A model generated the notes under the pieces. The model worked only from the letters and a program-made list of their open reading frames with translations. It was not told the origin of the DNA and did not search any database. Positions 41,143 to 49,416 of a stretch of 64,000 nt of DNA are shown here, piece after piece (the stretch's first letter is position 1; each line of letters opens with the position of its first letter). The stretch spans positions 124,001 to 188,000 of the forward strand of contig JAUNDT010000001.1 of assembly GCA_030525945.1 (NCBI GenBank), read 5' to 3'. This stretch comes from Coriobacteriaceae bacterium. GTDB lineage: Bacteria; Actinomycetota; Coriobacteriia; Coriobacteriales; Coriobacteriaceae. Made by a program: the position numbers and the translations under genes.

Positions 41143-42510
41143 CTACAAGAGGTGCGCCATGTAGAGTGGGAGCCTTATCACACCCCCATCCACCTGCATG
41201 GGTTTGGGATGCAAGATGTACTGGCTGCCCACACGACTGCCGAACTTCGCCTTGAACTTCTCGAGCGACCGGGCAGAGTACCGCTTGCCGGACTTCACCT
41301 CAATAGGCACGACACGCATCCTGCCTGCCGCATTGTCGTATCCGCCCGTAATGAGAAAATCAATCTCCATCGTCTCTTGGCTATGGGCATCGTCTCGTTT
41401 TGAATAGAAATGAAGCTTGTGTCCGTTGGCAGACAGCTGCTGCGCCACGATGTTCTCGGTAAACATCCCCTCATTGATCTTTAGTTTGCCGAGCAGGATG
41501 TCGCGATACACCTCATGCGGAGTCTCTTCGTTATCGGCAAACGTCTGGGCCACCAAAAGGCCCGTATCGCCCATGTAGCATTTGAACGAGCTCTCGTTCA
41601 TGCTTGCAGCCAAGCCAACAGACGGATCATCCACGTTGTAACAAGTTGAACTTATGCATGCGTCCGAAAGCCAGAAGAACGCGTCGGCGTACTCTCGACT
41701 GCGCGCATGCGCCTCGAGCGAACTCAGGCGGTACTTTTTATCATGCTTAGCTAGCTGCCCGGGAAGACCAGCGAACACGCGCCCGATACGCACGGCATCC
41801 GTTCCGCCAAATTTGACGATATCGTTACGGTACAGGGCAAGAATGTCGCGCTTAACCCTGTCCACCGCGCCAAGATCCCTTTCCGTCAGATACGCCTGGA
41901 CAGCTTGGGGCATGCCTCCAACCAGCATGTACTCCCTGAACAGGCGCTCAGACTTGCGATGGAGCGCCTCTGGCAAAGGCTTTTTCTCGGCGTACGAGCG
42001 TGAAATGAGCTCACTTAGGCTGTCTTCGCCAGACGCAAGAAGGAATTCCTCAAAGTCCAGCGGGCAAAGCGTGATGGCCGTTTCCTCGGACGGCACCACG
42101 ATATCGCTCACGTTGCGTTTAATCGAGATAAGCGAGCCCGTCTCGATGTAGTCGTAACGCCCATCGTCGACAAGCTGCTTGATAAATTCCCTCGCTGGAG
42201 GAAACCTCTGTATTTCGTCAAAGATAATGACGGACTGCCGCTTGGGAAGAGAGACGCCGGCGAACGCCTGCAGGTACAAAAAGAAGGCGTCTACATCCGC
42301 TCGATAGTCCACGAACAGCTGTTTCAGCTCGGCCGATGCCACCGAGAAGTCGATGACCAGGTGAGCAGCGTACTCGTTTTGCGCAAACACGCGCGCCAAA
42401 GTGCTCTTTCCCACTCGGCGGGAGCCCTCAATCAGAAGCGCCCTGCTCCCTTGAGAGGAGTTCTTCCAGTGCGATAGCTTTTCGTAAGCCTTACGGTAGA
42501 AACAGTTCAT
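41143..42510 (-). CDS. AAA_14/DUF4143 ATPase
   Basis: A 455-aa AAA-family ATPase with Walker A EGSRRVGKST (residues 28-37), Walker B VIIFDEIQRF (about 93-102) and a sensor-like ETGSLIS; the C-terminal half is DUF4143 (YMGDTGLLVAQ, FTENIVAQQL and a PD-(D/E)xK-like EIDFLITGG...VPIEVKSGK). These proteins are widespread in anaerobes; their targets are unknown. The EID and EVKSGK spacing resembles the restriction-endonuclease fold. Three 34-bp-spaced repeats precede the gene. Lower GC than its surroundings suggests transfer. The start at 42510 has no strong ribosome site (AGAGGTTTGTGAT). Confidence 0.85.
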   Translation of the reverse strand: MNCFYRKAYEKLSHWKNSSQGSRALLIEGSRRVGKSTLARVFAQNEYAAHLVIDFSVASAELKQLFVDYRADVDAFFLYLQAFAGVSLPKRQSVIIFDEIQRFPPAREFIKQLVDDGRYDYIETGSLISIKRNVSDIVVPSEETAITLCPLDFEEFLLASGEDSLSELISRSYAEKKPLPEALHRKSERLFREYMLVGGMPQAVQAYLTERDLGAVDRVKRDILALYRNDIVKFGGTDAVRIGRVFAGLPGQLAKHDKKYRLSSLEAHARSREYADAFFWLSDACISSTCYNVDDPSVGLAASMNESSFKCYMGDTGLLVAQTFADNEETPHEVYRDILLGKLKINEGMFTENIVAQQLSANGHKLHFYSKRDDAHSQETMEIDFLITGGYDNAAGRMRVVPIEVKSGKRYSARSLEKFKAKFGSRVGSQYILHPKPMQVDGGVIRLPLYMAHLL

Positions 42511-42532
42511 ATCACAAACCTCTTACCTGCTA

Positions 42533-42614
42533 TTACACGAAATGGAGAGTTGCCGTTATTAGAATCTTACACGAAATGGGAAGTATTGATTAGGCATGTT
42601 TTACACGATATGGG
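42533..42614. repeat. Three 14-bp direct repeats at 34-bp spacing
   Basis: TTACACGAAATGGA at 42533, TTACACGAAATGGG at 42567 and TTACACGATATGGG at 42601 are each exactly 34 bp apart. They begin 23 bp upstream of the AAA/DUF4143 start, in its 5' region, and could be binding sites for a regulator or the encoded protein. Confidence 0.85.
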
Positions 42615-42968
42615 AACTATATAGGGGCGTCGCGCCTCTTTCGCGGTCGCCTCGTTCCTAGCGTCAATGACTTGACTAGAGTGCACACGGCCAGCCTTGG
42701 AAGCAAGCCGGTGGCTCCGTTCCCCTTGCGGACACACGTGCGCGAGACATGTCAAAAATCAGTCGGATGCGGAGACGGACGCGAGCCCCGAGGGATACAG
42801 GGCACGTGCGCCGGAGCGAGCCCCAGAGGGCTCGGGGCGGGCCAATCGGGGCGGCGACGCGGGGCGCGGATAATGGTTGATTTGCGAGCCTCCCCCGCCG
42901 GGGCGGCGCCCTCTTCCGCTCATGCCATAGAATGATGCTGGTATACCGACCACCCTGCGAGGTGTTTT
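42615..42968. other. Remainder of the divergent region
   Basis: No gene seen. The 23 bp between gene and repeats and the next 60 bp are AT-rich, then composition returns to GC-rich near 42760. AGGTGTTTT before 42969 is the ribosome site of the next plus-strand gene. Confidence 0.3.
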
Positions 42969-43424
42969 ATGGACGAGCGCATTTCTCACGTGCCCCAAGC
43001 CGACGGCCGCGCGGCCGTTCCGGATCGCATGCGCTCCGCATCGCGCAAGCACATGGGCGTCGCCACAAGTGACCCCACGTACCTGCCTCCCGTGAACAAT
43101 CCCCATGCGCCCAAGAAGGACCGCAAGACGCGCGTTCCCGTGCGCAAGACCTCGTACGGCAGCGGCGGATCGGCCCAAAACAGCACCAGTCCGCGTCGCC
43201 CCGGCGGCAACATTCCGCCCAGCAGCCCTACGCTGCAGGTTCGTTCCCACGAAGGCGGGAGCAACATCACCCCTGGACGCAACTACATTTCGCAACCCAA
43301 GAAGGGCCATGCGATTTTCACGTCGCGCGAAGATCGCCAGCGCAAGCGCATGCGCGGCGTTCTCCTTGTCTTGGTTCTCGTTGCCGTCGCGCTCGCCGCG
43401 GCGTGGTTTTTCCTGCTGAAGTAG
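42969..43424 (+). CDS. Basic C-tail-anchored membrane protein, unknown
   Basis: A 151-aa protein I do not recognise. Residues 1-125 are disordered, rich in Arg, Lys, Pro and Ser (RKTRVPVRKTS, SPRRPGGNIPPSSP). A single hydrophobic segment (GVLLVLVLVAVALAAAWFFLL) ends the protein, so the body should lie in the cytoplasm with the tail in the membrane. The gene ends 6 bp before the cysteine desulfurase start, on the same strand, so the two are very probably cotranscribed. Whether they work together cannot be told. Confidence 0.7.
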   Translation: MDERISHVPQADGRAAVPDRMRSASRKHMGVATSDPTYLPPVNNPHAPKKDRKTRVPVRKTSYGSGGSAQNSTSPRRPGGNIPPSSPTLQVRSHEGGSNITPGRNYISQPKKGHAIFTSREDRQRKRMRGVLLVLVLVAVALAAAWFFLLK

Positions 43425-43430
43425 CCCCGC

Positions 43431-44798
43431 ATGCCCGCCCCGAGCACGAACGAACCCTACATTTACGCAGATAATGCCGCCACAACGCCGCTCTCCCCCG
43501 CGGCGCTCGAGGCCATGATGCCGTTTTTGACGAGCGAGTTTGGCAACCCGAGCGGCATTCACCGCGTGGCGCGGCGCGCGGCCGAAGCCCTCGGCAGCGC
43601 ACGGGCGCGCATGGCCACGCTGCTGGGAGCCGAGCATGCCGAAGAGATGTATTTCACCAGCGGCGGAACCGAATCGGACAACTGGGTGCTGCGCGGGGCC
43701 GTTCAGCGTTTTCGAGACCTGCACGGCGAGGACGCGACGCCCCGCATAATCACCAGCTCCATCGAGCACCACGCGATTCTGCACTGCTGCGCCGCCCTCG
43801 AGCGCGAGGGCGTTGAGGTCACGTATCTTCCCGTTGACGAGCACGGCTTTGTGCGACCCGCCGACCTGGAGGCTGCGCTCGTTGCAAATGAGGAGGCTTG
43901 CTGGGGGCAGCATGCTCCCGGCTGCGGCGGCTCAGGTGGCAGCTGCTGCGAAGCGGATGCGACACCTGCCACCGCCTTGGTCTCCATCATGCTCGCCAAC
44001 AATGAAGTGGGCACCATCGAGCCTGTGCGTGAGCTCGCTCGCATTGCGCGCGCCCATGGGGTGTCCTTCCACACCGACGCCGTACAGGCGGTGGGCCATA
44101 TACCCGTTGACGTGCAGGAACTCGGCGTAGATGCGCTGTCGCTTTCCGCGCACAAGTTCGGCGGCGCCCGAGGCGTTGGCGCCCTGTATCTGCGTGAGGG
44201 CTTTTCCATTCCCGCGCTCATCGCGGGTGGAGCCCAGGAGCGCGGGGTTCGCGCGGGCACCGAGAACCTCGCTGGCATTATTGGCATGGTTGCCGCCCTT
44301 GAGGAGTCCGCGCGTGAGCTCGAGCTGAGCGTGCGTCGTGTTGCCGCCGCACGCGATGAACTTGTGAGGCATGTTCTTACCGTCTGCGATGGGGCGCAGC
44401 TCACCGGCGCGCCTCTCGACACGAAAGCGCTGCCCGGAGCCGGCCCTTTTACGAGCCTTCCCCCTGCAAGCTCTCAAGGTGGCTCGGCAACAAGCGCTAG
44501 CACGCGCGCCGCGCTCACACGCCTTCCCTCAATTGCGTCGTTTACCTGCGACAACGTTGACGGCGAGCTTCTTGTGGTGCTTCTCGATCGGGCGGGCGTT
44601 GCCGCGGCGACCGGATCGGCCTGCTCCACTGGTTCGACGGAGCCCTCGCATGTTCTCACCGCAATGGGCATTGGGGCCCCTCGCGCCAAGGGAGCATTGA
44701 GGCTTTCGCTTTCCAGCGACATAACTCGTGAGGAAATCGAGCTGCTCAAGCAGCGCGTACCCGCCGCCATCAAACGAGCCCGCCTTTTGAGCGGCTAA
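43431..44798 (+). CDS. Cysteine desulfurase (NifS/IscS-like) with Cys-rich insertion
   Basis: A 455-aa PLP enzyme that takes sulfur from cysteine for Fe-S clusters or tRNA thiolation. YADNAATTPLSPAAL, SSIEHHAIL, the PLP lysine in SAHKFGGARG (near 242), RAGTENLAG and the catalytic Cys in ATGSACSTGS (Cys398) place it in the NifS/IscS group. Two insertions are unusual: residues 157-174 contain CWGQHAPGCGGSGGSCC, four cysteines near the active-site face, and a Ser/Ala/Pro-rich stretch lies near 330-360. It follows the C-tail-anchored protein by 6 bp. A partner scaffold gene is not present. Confidence 0.9.
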   Translation: MPAPSTNEPYIYADNAATTPLSPAALEAMMPFLTSEFGNPSGIHRVARRAAEALGSARARMATLLGAEHAEEMYFTSGGTESDNWVLRGAVQRFRDLHGEDATPRIITSSIEHHAILHCCAALEREGVEVTYLPVDEHGFVRPADLEAALVANEEACWGQHAPGCGGSGGSCCEADATPATALVSIMLANNEVGTIEPVRELARIARAHGVSFHTDAVQAVGHIPVDVQELGVDALSLSAHKFGGARGVGALYLREGFSIPALIAGGAQERGVRAGTENLAGIIGMVAALEESARELELSVRRVAAARDELVRHVLTVCDGAQLTGAPLDTKALPGAGPFTSLPPASSQGGSATSASTRAALTRLPSIASFTCDNVDGELLVVLLDRAGVAAATGSACSTGSTEPSHVLTAMGIGAPRAKGALRLSLSSDITREEIELLKQRVPAAIKRARLLSG

Positions 44799-44962
44799 TA
44801 AGTTGAAATAGCCTTTATATTCCAATTCTACGGCCGCCTTCTATTTTGTCTTTAATATGTAGACGAAATAGAATTGTCTTATTGGGTAGATACTTTACAC
44901 AGACTCATTACCCCCATTCGACGATGTGCATCGTTGCAAGTTATCTTTCGAAGGAGGTAATT
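44799..44962. promoter_or_regulatory. AT-rich promoter region with inverted repeat
   Basis: CTATTTTGTCT and AGACGAAATAG (about 44841-44871, two mismatches) form an inverted repeat around TTAATATGT. AT content rises sharply compared with the preceding gene. The next gene has a strong AAGGAGGTAATT ribosome site. Confidence 0.5.
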
Positions 44963-45409
44963 ATGAAGACGCTGTCCAGGTTTGTCCTTGTTGGTCTCTT
45001 GACTTCCATGACCTTTTTCTCACCTGCGGTAGCGCTTGCCGGAACCGCCAACGGTCCCATTGCGTCCGCGTCGTCTGGACCAAAAGACTTTGGTACCTAC
45101 TCAAGGGTTCAAACAACATCAACGCATGCCAACGCCTATCAGTTCACTCGTTGCACAAATGCATAAGTTAGTCCTGGCGAGATAGGGTCCATCGCAAGAC
45201 TCTATTCTCACGGTGGAGCGTTAATCGCGTCTTCAGGTTGGCAGTACAATGGCTCTGTGTACAATCCAGGCATTGCAATTGGGCCGAGCGTGATGACCAC
45301 TCAGCCAAAGGGATCGAGCTGGTATGCACAAGGAGCAGGCCAATTCCTTACGGGTGGAAAGTACATCACCATCACCTCTGGTCGAAGCCCCTACCAAACC
45401 GTTGCCTAG
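44963..45409 (+). pseudogene. Secreted protein interrupted by an in-frame TAA
   Basis: The frame opens at ATG 44963 with a strong AAGGAGG and a signal peptide (MKTLSRFVLVGLLTSMTFF, cleavage near ALA/GT). It reaches TAA at 45164-45166 after 67 codons, then continues in the same frame without any stop for 80 more codons to TAG at 45407-45409. The continuation looks like real protein (YSHGGALIASSGWQYNGSVY, and SSWYAQGAGQF, GGKYITITSGRSPYQTVA). So either one nonsense change inactivated a 148-aa secreted protein, or the stop is read through. I recognise no family. The neighbour at 45455 is also secreted. Confidence 0.65.
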
Positions 45410-45454
45410 CCCCAAGAGAGACCGCAAGGCTTCTGACTTTTTCTGGAGGTCTAT

Positions 45455-46036
45455 ATGAAAAAGAAGTCGTCGCTAGTAGTGTTGGCAGCTTTGCTTTCCA
45501 GCGCTGCATTCATGCTGGTCACCTCAGCCGCAATTGCGCGCAACAATCCAAGCATTGAACCCGCCATTGTTAAATCAAGCGAGGATGGATCTACTTACGG
45601 ATATGCCTCCCCGCTTGATTATGGATACGAGCCTGACTACATCAAGGCAGTCGCATCCAACGGATGTGAGGGATACGTAAAGAAGACCGAGCTTCTCGAG
45701 GCGGAACGAATGGCCTCTAGCCCAGGAGACGCCATTCGTCTCACGGAAGAGCGCGACAACGCCCTTCGCATCGCCTTCACGGATAAGCTGAAGGAGGTCA
45801 CCGGTGCCGAAAGAGTCGATGATAACATTGCATCGCAGCTACTCACTGCCGCACTGACAAACCCAGGTGCGCCCGTTTCAGAAATAGCAGCACTGCCTCT
45901 TGCCCAAGGCCTAGAGCAGCTTACAAACGATCAACTTAACACCGTGCTTGCAGAAGCAATGATGAGTATAGGCACCTCTATTCCTGTTTACGCTGAGGAT
46001 GGGAAGACAGTAATCGGGGAGTTCATTGTCGGGTAA
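45455..46036 (+). CDS. Secreted protein of unknown function
   Basis: A 193-aa protein with a signal peptide (MKKKSSLVVLAALLSSAAFM, cleavage near AIA/RN). The mature part is acidic; NGCEGYVKKTELLEAERMAS has the look of a short conserved motif, and the C-terminal third (GLEQLTNDQLNTVLAEAM) is helical. I know no family for it. TTCTGGAGGTCTAT precedes the ATG. It is 45 bp after the interrupted secreted gene, probably on the same transcript, and both have a lower GC content than the genome around them, suggesting they were acquired together. Confidence 0.72.
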   Translation: MKKKSSLVVLAALLSSAAFMLVTSAAIARNNPSIEPAIVKSSEDGSTYGYASPLDYGYEPDYIKAVASNGCEGYVKKTELLEAERMASSPGDAIRLTEERDNALRIAFTDKLKEVTGAERVDDNIASQLLTAALTNPGAPVSEIAALPLAQGLEQLTNDQLNTVLAEAMMSIGTSIPVYAEDGKTVIGEFIVG

Positions 46037-46082
46037 AAGACCCGCACTTCCTAAAAATCCGATCCGGCTCACAGAACAGCAA

Positions 46083-46117
46083 AAAGGGGCCGCGCATCGC
46101 TTGGTGCGCGGCCCCTA
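46083..46117 (-). terminator. Intrinsic terminator downstream of pgm
   Basis: On the minus strand AGGGGCCGCGCA pairs with TGCGCGGCCCCT and is followed by TTTTTTG. It lies behind the palindrome at 46129-46167. Confidence 0.88.
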
Positions 46118-46128
46118 CATGGGAGCAA

Positions 46129-46167
46129 AAATGCGTCATTTAGGGTCTGACCCTAAATGACGCATTT
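46129..46167. repeat. Perfect palindrome, copy 3
   Basis: Same sequence as copies 1 and 2 (AAATGCGTCATTTAGGGTC arm, central T), here 39 bp because the last A/T pair is lost. It ends 10 bp after the pgm stop on the minus strand. Confidence 0.9.
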
Positions 46168-46176
46168 GGGAAGAGG

Positions 46177-47871
46177 TTAGGACAGGAGCTTGCGGCCGTC
46201 TTCCTCGATGGCGTCGATGAGCGCGTCGGCGGCAGCGGCGTCCTCGCCCTTGGCGAAGATGTAGAGCTTGATCTTGGGCTCGGTGCCGGACGGGCGCACG
46301 ATAGCCTTGTTGCCGCCCTCAAGGTCGAACTCGATAACATCAGCAGCGGGAAGGCCGTTTACGCAGGTAGCGTAGTCAACCACGGCCTCGACCTTGGCGC
46401 CCGCGATCTGGGCGGGAGCCTCGGCGCGCAGGGACTCCATGATGCCTGCCATCTTGGCGGCGCCGTCGGCGCCGGGGTAGCTCAGGCTCACGGTCTTGTT
46501 GTGGTAGAAGCCGTGCTTCTCGTACAGCGCGCGCATGGCCTGGACCAGGTTGAGGCCCTGCAGCTTGTAGTACTGGGCCATCTGGCAGATGAGCATGGAG
46601 GCGTTGACGGCGTCCTTGTCGCGCACATGGTCGCCGGAGAGGTAGCCGTAGCTCTCCTCAAAGCCGAAGATGAAGCGGTCGACCTCGCCGGCGTCGGACA
46701 GGCCGGTGATGATATCGCCGATGTACTTGAAGCCGGTCAGGCAACGGCGCAGCTCAAAGCCGTACTCCTCGGCGAGCGCGTCCACCATGGCGGAGGACAC
46801 GATGGTGGTCACGGCAACCTTGTTCGACAGGTCCTCGCCGCGCTCGGCGCGCATCTTGCAGATGTAGTCGAGCAGCAACACGCCCATCTCGTTGCCGGTG
46901 AGCAGCGTGTAGTCGTCGCCGTCGGCGCAGGCAACGCCCACGCGGTCGGCGTCGGGGTCGGTGGCCAACAGCAGGTCGGGCTTGACCTCCTGGCACAGAT
47001 CGATGCCCTTCTGCATGGCCTCGCGGATCTCGGGGTTGGGATACGGGCAGGTGGGGAAGTCGCCGTCGGGGTCCTTCTGCTCGGGCACGATGGTGATGTC
47101 GGTCACGCCCACGCGGTTGAGCACGGAGGTCACGGGGATCAGGCCGGTGCCGTTGAGCGGCGTGTACACGAGCTTGAGCGGGGCGTTGGCGACCTGCTCG
47201 GGCGTGAGGTTGTTCACGGACTTGTCGGCCACGGCGTCGTAGTAGGCGTCGAGCACCTCGTCGTCGATCCACTTGACCAGGCCCTGCTCAACAGCAGCGT
47301 CAAAGTCCATGGTCTTGACGTCGGCAAACGGGTCGCATGCGTTCATAGCGGCCGAGATGGCATCGGCGGCCTCAGAGGTGATCTGACAGCCATCGGGGCC
47401 GTACGCCTTGTAACCGTTGTACGCGGCCGGGTTATGGCTGGCGGTCATGCAGATGCCGCCGGAGCACTTGAGGTAGCGCGTGGCCCAGGACAGCGTGGGC
47501 ACCGGGGAGATCTTGGGGTACACGTACGAGGTCACGCCGTTGGCGGCAAGGATAGCCGCGGTGGTCTTGACGAACAGCTCGCCCTTGTTGCGACTGTCAC
47601 GCGCGATGGCGACCGTGGGGTTCTCGAAATTCTTGACCAGGTAGTCGGCGAAACCCTGAGTGGCGCGGCCGACCGTGTAGATGTTCATGCGGTTGGTGCC
47701 GGCGCCGAGCGTGCCGCGCAGGCCAGCCGTGCCGAACGCGAGCTCCTGGAAGAACGCGTCGGTGATGGCGTCCTCGTCACCCGCCTCCTGCATTGCCTTG
47801 AGCTCCGCCAGCAGCTCCTCATCCGTAACGTTCTCAAGCCATGTGGACAGAAGCTCGTGTACGTCTGCCAT
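46177..47871 (-). CDS. Phosphoglucomutase/phosphomannomutase family protein
   Basis: A 564-aa alpha-D-phosphohexomutase interconverting hexose 1- and 6-phosphates. The phosphoserine loop is TASHNPAAYNGYK (near 148), the Mg loop DPDADRVG (near 313), the sugar loop GFEESYGY (near 408) and the phosphate-binding loop RPSGTEPKIKLY near the C-terminus. Length and motifs fit the bacterial PgcA/ManB-type group that starts FGTAGLRGTLGAGTNRMN (quoted as FGTAGLRG, GTNRMN). ATG 47871 follows AAAGGTGAG. Likely role: glycogen, cell-wall or surface-polymer precursor supply. Confidence 0.92.
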   Translation of the reverse strand: MADVHELLSTWLENVTDEELLAELKAMQEAGDEDAITDAFFQELAFGTAGLRGTLGAGTNRMNIYTVGRATQGFADYLVKNFENPTVAIARDSRNKGELFVKTTAAILAANGVTSYVYPKISPVPTLSWATRYLKCSGGICMTASHNPAAYNGYKAYGPDGCQITSEAADAISAAMNACDPFADVKTMDFDAAVEQGLVKWIDDEVLDAYYDAVADKSVNNLTPEQVANAPLKLVYTPLNGTGLIPVTSVLNRVGVTDITIVPEQKDPDGDFPTCPYPNPEIREAMQKGIDLCQEVKPDLLLATDPDADRVGVACADGDDYTLLTGNEMGVLLLDYICKMRAERGEDLSNKVAVTTIVSSAMVDALAEEYGFELRRCLTGFKYIGDIITGLSDAGEVDRFIFGFEESYGYLSGDHVRDKDAVNASMLICQMAQYYKLQGLNLVQAMRALYEKHGFYHNKTVSLSYPGADGAAKMAGIMESLRAEAPAQIAGAKVEAVVDYATCVNGLPAADVIEFDLEGGNKAIVRPSGTEPKIKLYIFAKGEDAAAADALIDAIEEDGRKLLS

Positions 47872-48359
47872 AATCTCACCTTTCCCAAAATAGCCGTGCG
47901 AAAACCGCCCGCAGGTGGGCGGACCCGTACCTTGCATAATACGCCCTTGCAACCGCCGCGCGGGCGATTTCCCGCCAGGCGAGCGGATAAATCGGCGAGG
48001 GGTTGTTTGGGGAAGGTGGAGAGGCGCGCGGGGCGGGAGATGCGGCGCGAAGGAGGCCCGCGGCTCGGGAGTGGAGGCGCGAGAGTCAGGAAGCTCGCTG
48101 CACGAGGGAGGGGGGATGTGGCGCGACGCCAACGGGTGCGAGGAGCAGGGGGGTGTGGCACGGGGCCAGCGAACGCGAGGGGCGGGGTGCGGCGTGGCGC
48201 TAACGGGTGCGACGAGCAGCCGCAGCATGAGTCGGCGGCGCACGCGGCACGGGACCGGGCGACGCCCCCGCCACTGCGGCCGGCGGGCACTCCACCGTAA
48301 AAGAGTGCTACCCTATTGACCCGTACGCCGGTCCATAAGTCCGCGGAAAGGAAAACCCC
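47872..48359. other. Purine-rich divergent intergenic region
   Basis: No gene seen. At about 48000-48220 the plus strand is strongly G/A-rich. Within it, GTGGCGC-(gacgcc)-AACGGGTGCGA and GTGGCGC-T-AACGGGTGCGA occur about 75 bp apart, an imperfect direct repeat. GGAAAGGAAAACCCC before 48360 is the next ribosome site. Confidence 0.35.
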
Positions 48360-49226
48360 ATGACCAAACTCTATCAGCGCAAAGGCGCGTACATCCCGCG
48401 CGTCGCGGCCGTGCACGACATGTGCGGCTACGGCAAGTGCTCGCTCGGCGTCGCCATCCCGGTGCTCAGCGCCGCCGGCGTGGACGTGTGCCCCGTGCCC
48501 ACCGCCCTGTTCAGCGCGCACACCAAGTACCCCGTCTTCCACATGCACGACACCACCGAGATGCTCACGGCGTACCTGGACGCTTGGCGCGAGGAGCAGG
48601 TCGACCTCGACGGCGTGTACTCCGGCTTCCTCGGTACCGCCGAGCAGGTTGCCGTGATTCAGCGCCTGTACCGCGAGTACCCCGGCGCCCTGCGCATCGT
48701 GGACCCGGTCATGGGCGACGGCGGCATCAAGTACCCCACCTACACCGACGAGCTGTGCGAAGCCATGGCGGGCCTGGTGAACGACGCCGACGTGCTCACC
48801 CCCAACCTCACCGAGGCGTCCATCCTCACGGGCATCCCCTACCAGGGTCAGGACGTCTCCGTTGAGTTCGTGCAGAAAAACGCCAGCGCGCTGCTGGAGA
48901 TGGGCGCCGAGACTGTCGTTATCAAGGGCGTTGTGCACGAAGGCGAGCAGGTGATTCGCAACTACCTCGCCAGCGCTGCCGATGGCGGCGAGGTCGAGGA
49001 GATCGCCAGCGAGCTGTTGCCCTACATGCTGCACGGCACCGGCGACCTGTTCGCCAGCGCCCTCACCGCGGCCATCTACACGGGCCGCAGCACGCGCGAG
49101 GCGGTCGAATTCGCAGGTGAGCTGGTGCGCGACGCCATGCGCATCACGCGCGAGCAGCCCGAGTTCGAGATGCGCGGCGTTTCGTTCGAGCCCACGCTCG
49201 GCAAGGTGGCGGCGCTGCTCGCCTAG
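48360..49226 (+). CDS. Pyridoxamine/pyridoxal kinase (PdxK/ThiD-like)
   Basis: A 288-aa ribokinase-superfamily enzyme that phosphorylates vitamin B6 vitamers. HDMCGYGKCSLGVAIPVLSAAG is the substrate-binding start typical of pyridoxamine kinases (ends: HDMCGYGKCS, SAAG); IVDPVMGDGG (Mg/ATP) and HGTGDLFASAL (anion hole and catalytic Asp) follow. The closest subgroup is annotated pyridoxamine kinase, sometimes as phosphomethylpyrimidine kinase. Cys in the CGYGKC motif hints at the ThiD-like PdxK group. AAAGGAAAACCCC precedes the ATG. It is convergent with the ccm operon. Confidence 0.87.
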   Translation: MTKLYQRKGAYIPRVAAVHDMCGYGKCSLGVAIPVLSAAGVDVCPVPTALFSAHTKYPVFHMHDTTEMLTAYLDAWREEQVDLDGVYSGFLGTAEQVAVIQRLYREYPGALRIVDPVMGDGGIKYPTYTDELCEAMAGLVNDADVLTPNLTEASILTGIPYQGQDVSVEFVQKNASALLEMGAETVVIKGVVHEGEQVIRNYLASAADGGEVEEIASELLPYMLHGTGDLFASALTAAIYTGRSTREAVEFAGELVRDAMRITREQPEFEMRGVSFEPTLGKVAALLA

Positions 49227-49284
49227 CGCCCGGCCGTGCGCCTGCCGCCGGCGCGCCCGCCTGCGACTGGCCCCTTTATGCAAT

Positions 49285-49329
49285 AAAGCCCGCGTCGAGC
49301 GACCAAGACGGCAGCTCGACGCGGGCTTT
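49285..49329. terminator. Bidirectional terminator between pdxK and ccm operon
   Basis: AAAGCCCGCGTCGAGC and GCTCGACGCGGGCTTT form a 16-bp stem around a 13-nt loop. On both strands the stem ends in TTT, so it can serve the convergent genes. Confidence 0.82.
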
Positions 49330-49416
49330 GCCATGCGCAAGGCGGCGGGGCCGGGCCGGCACCGCAGCGGGGCGGTCGGCGCGCGGAGGCTTGCGCGGGC
49401 CTGCCGCCGGCGCGCC

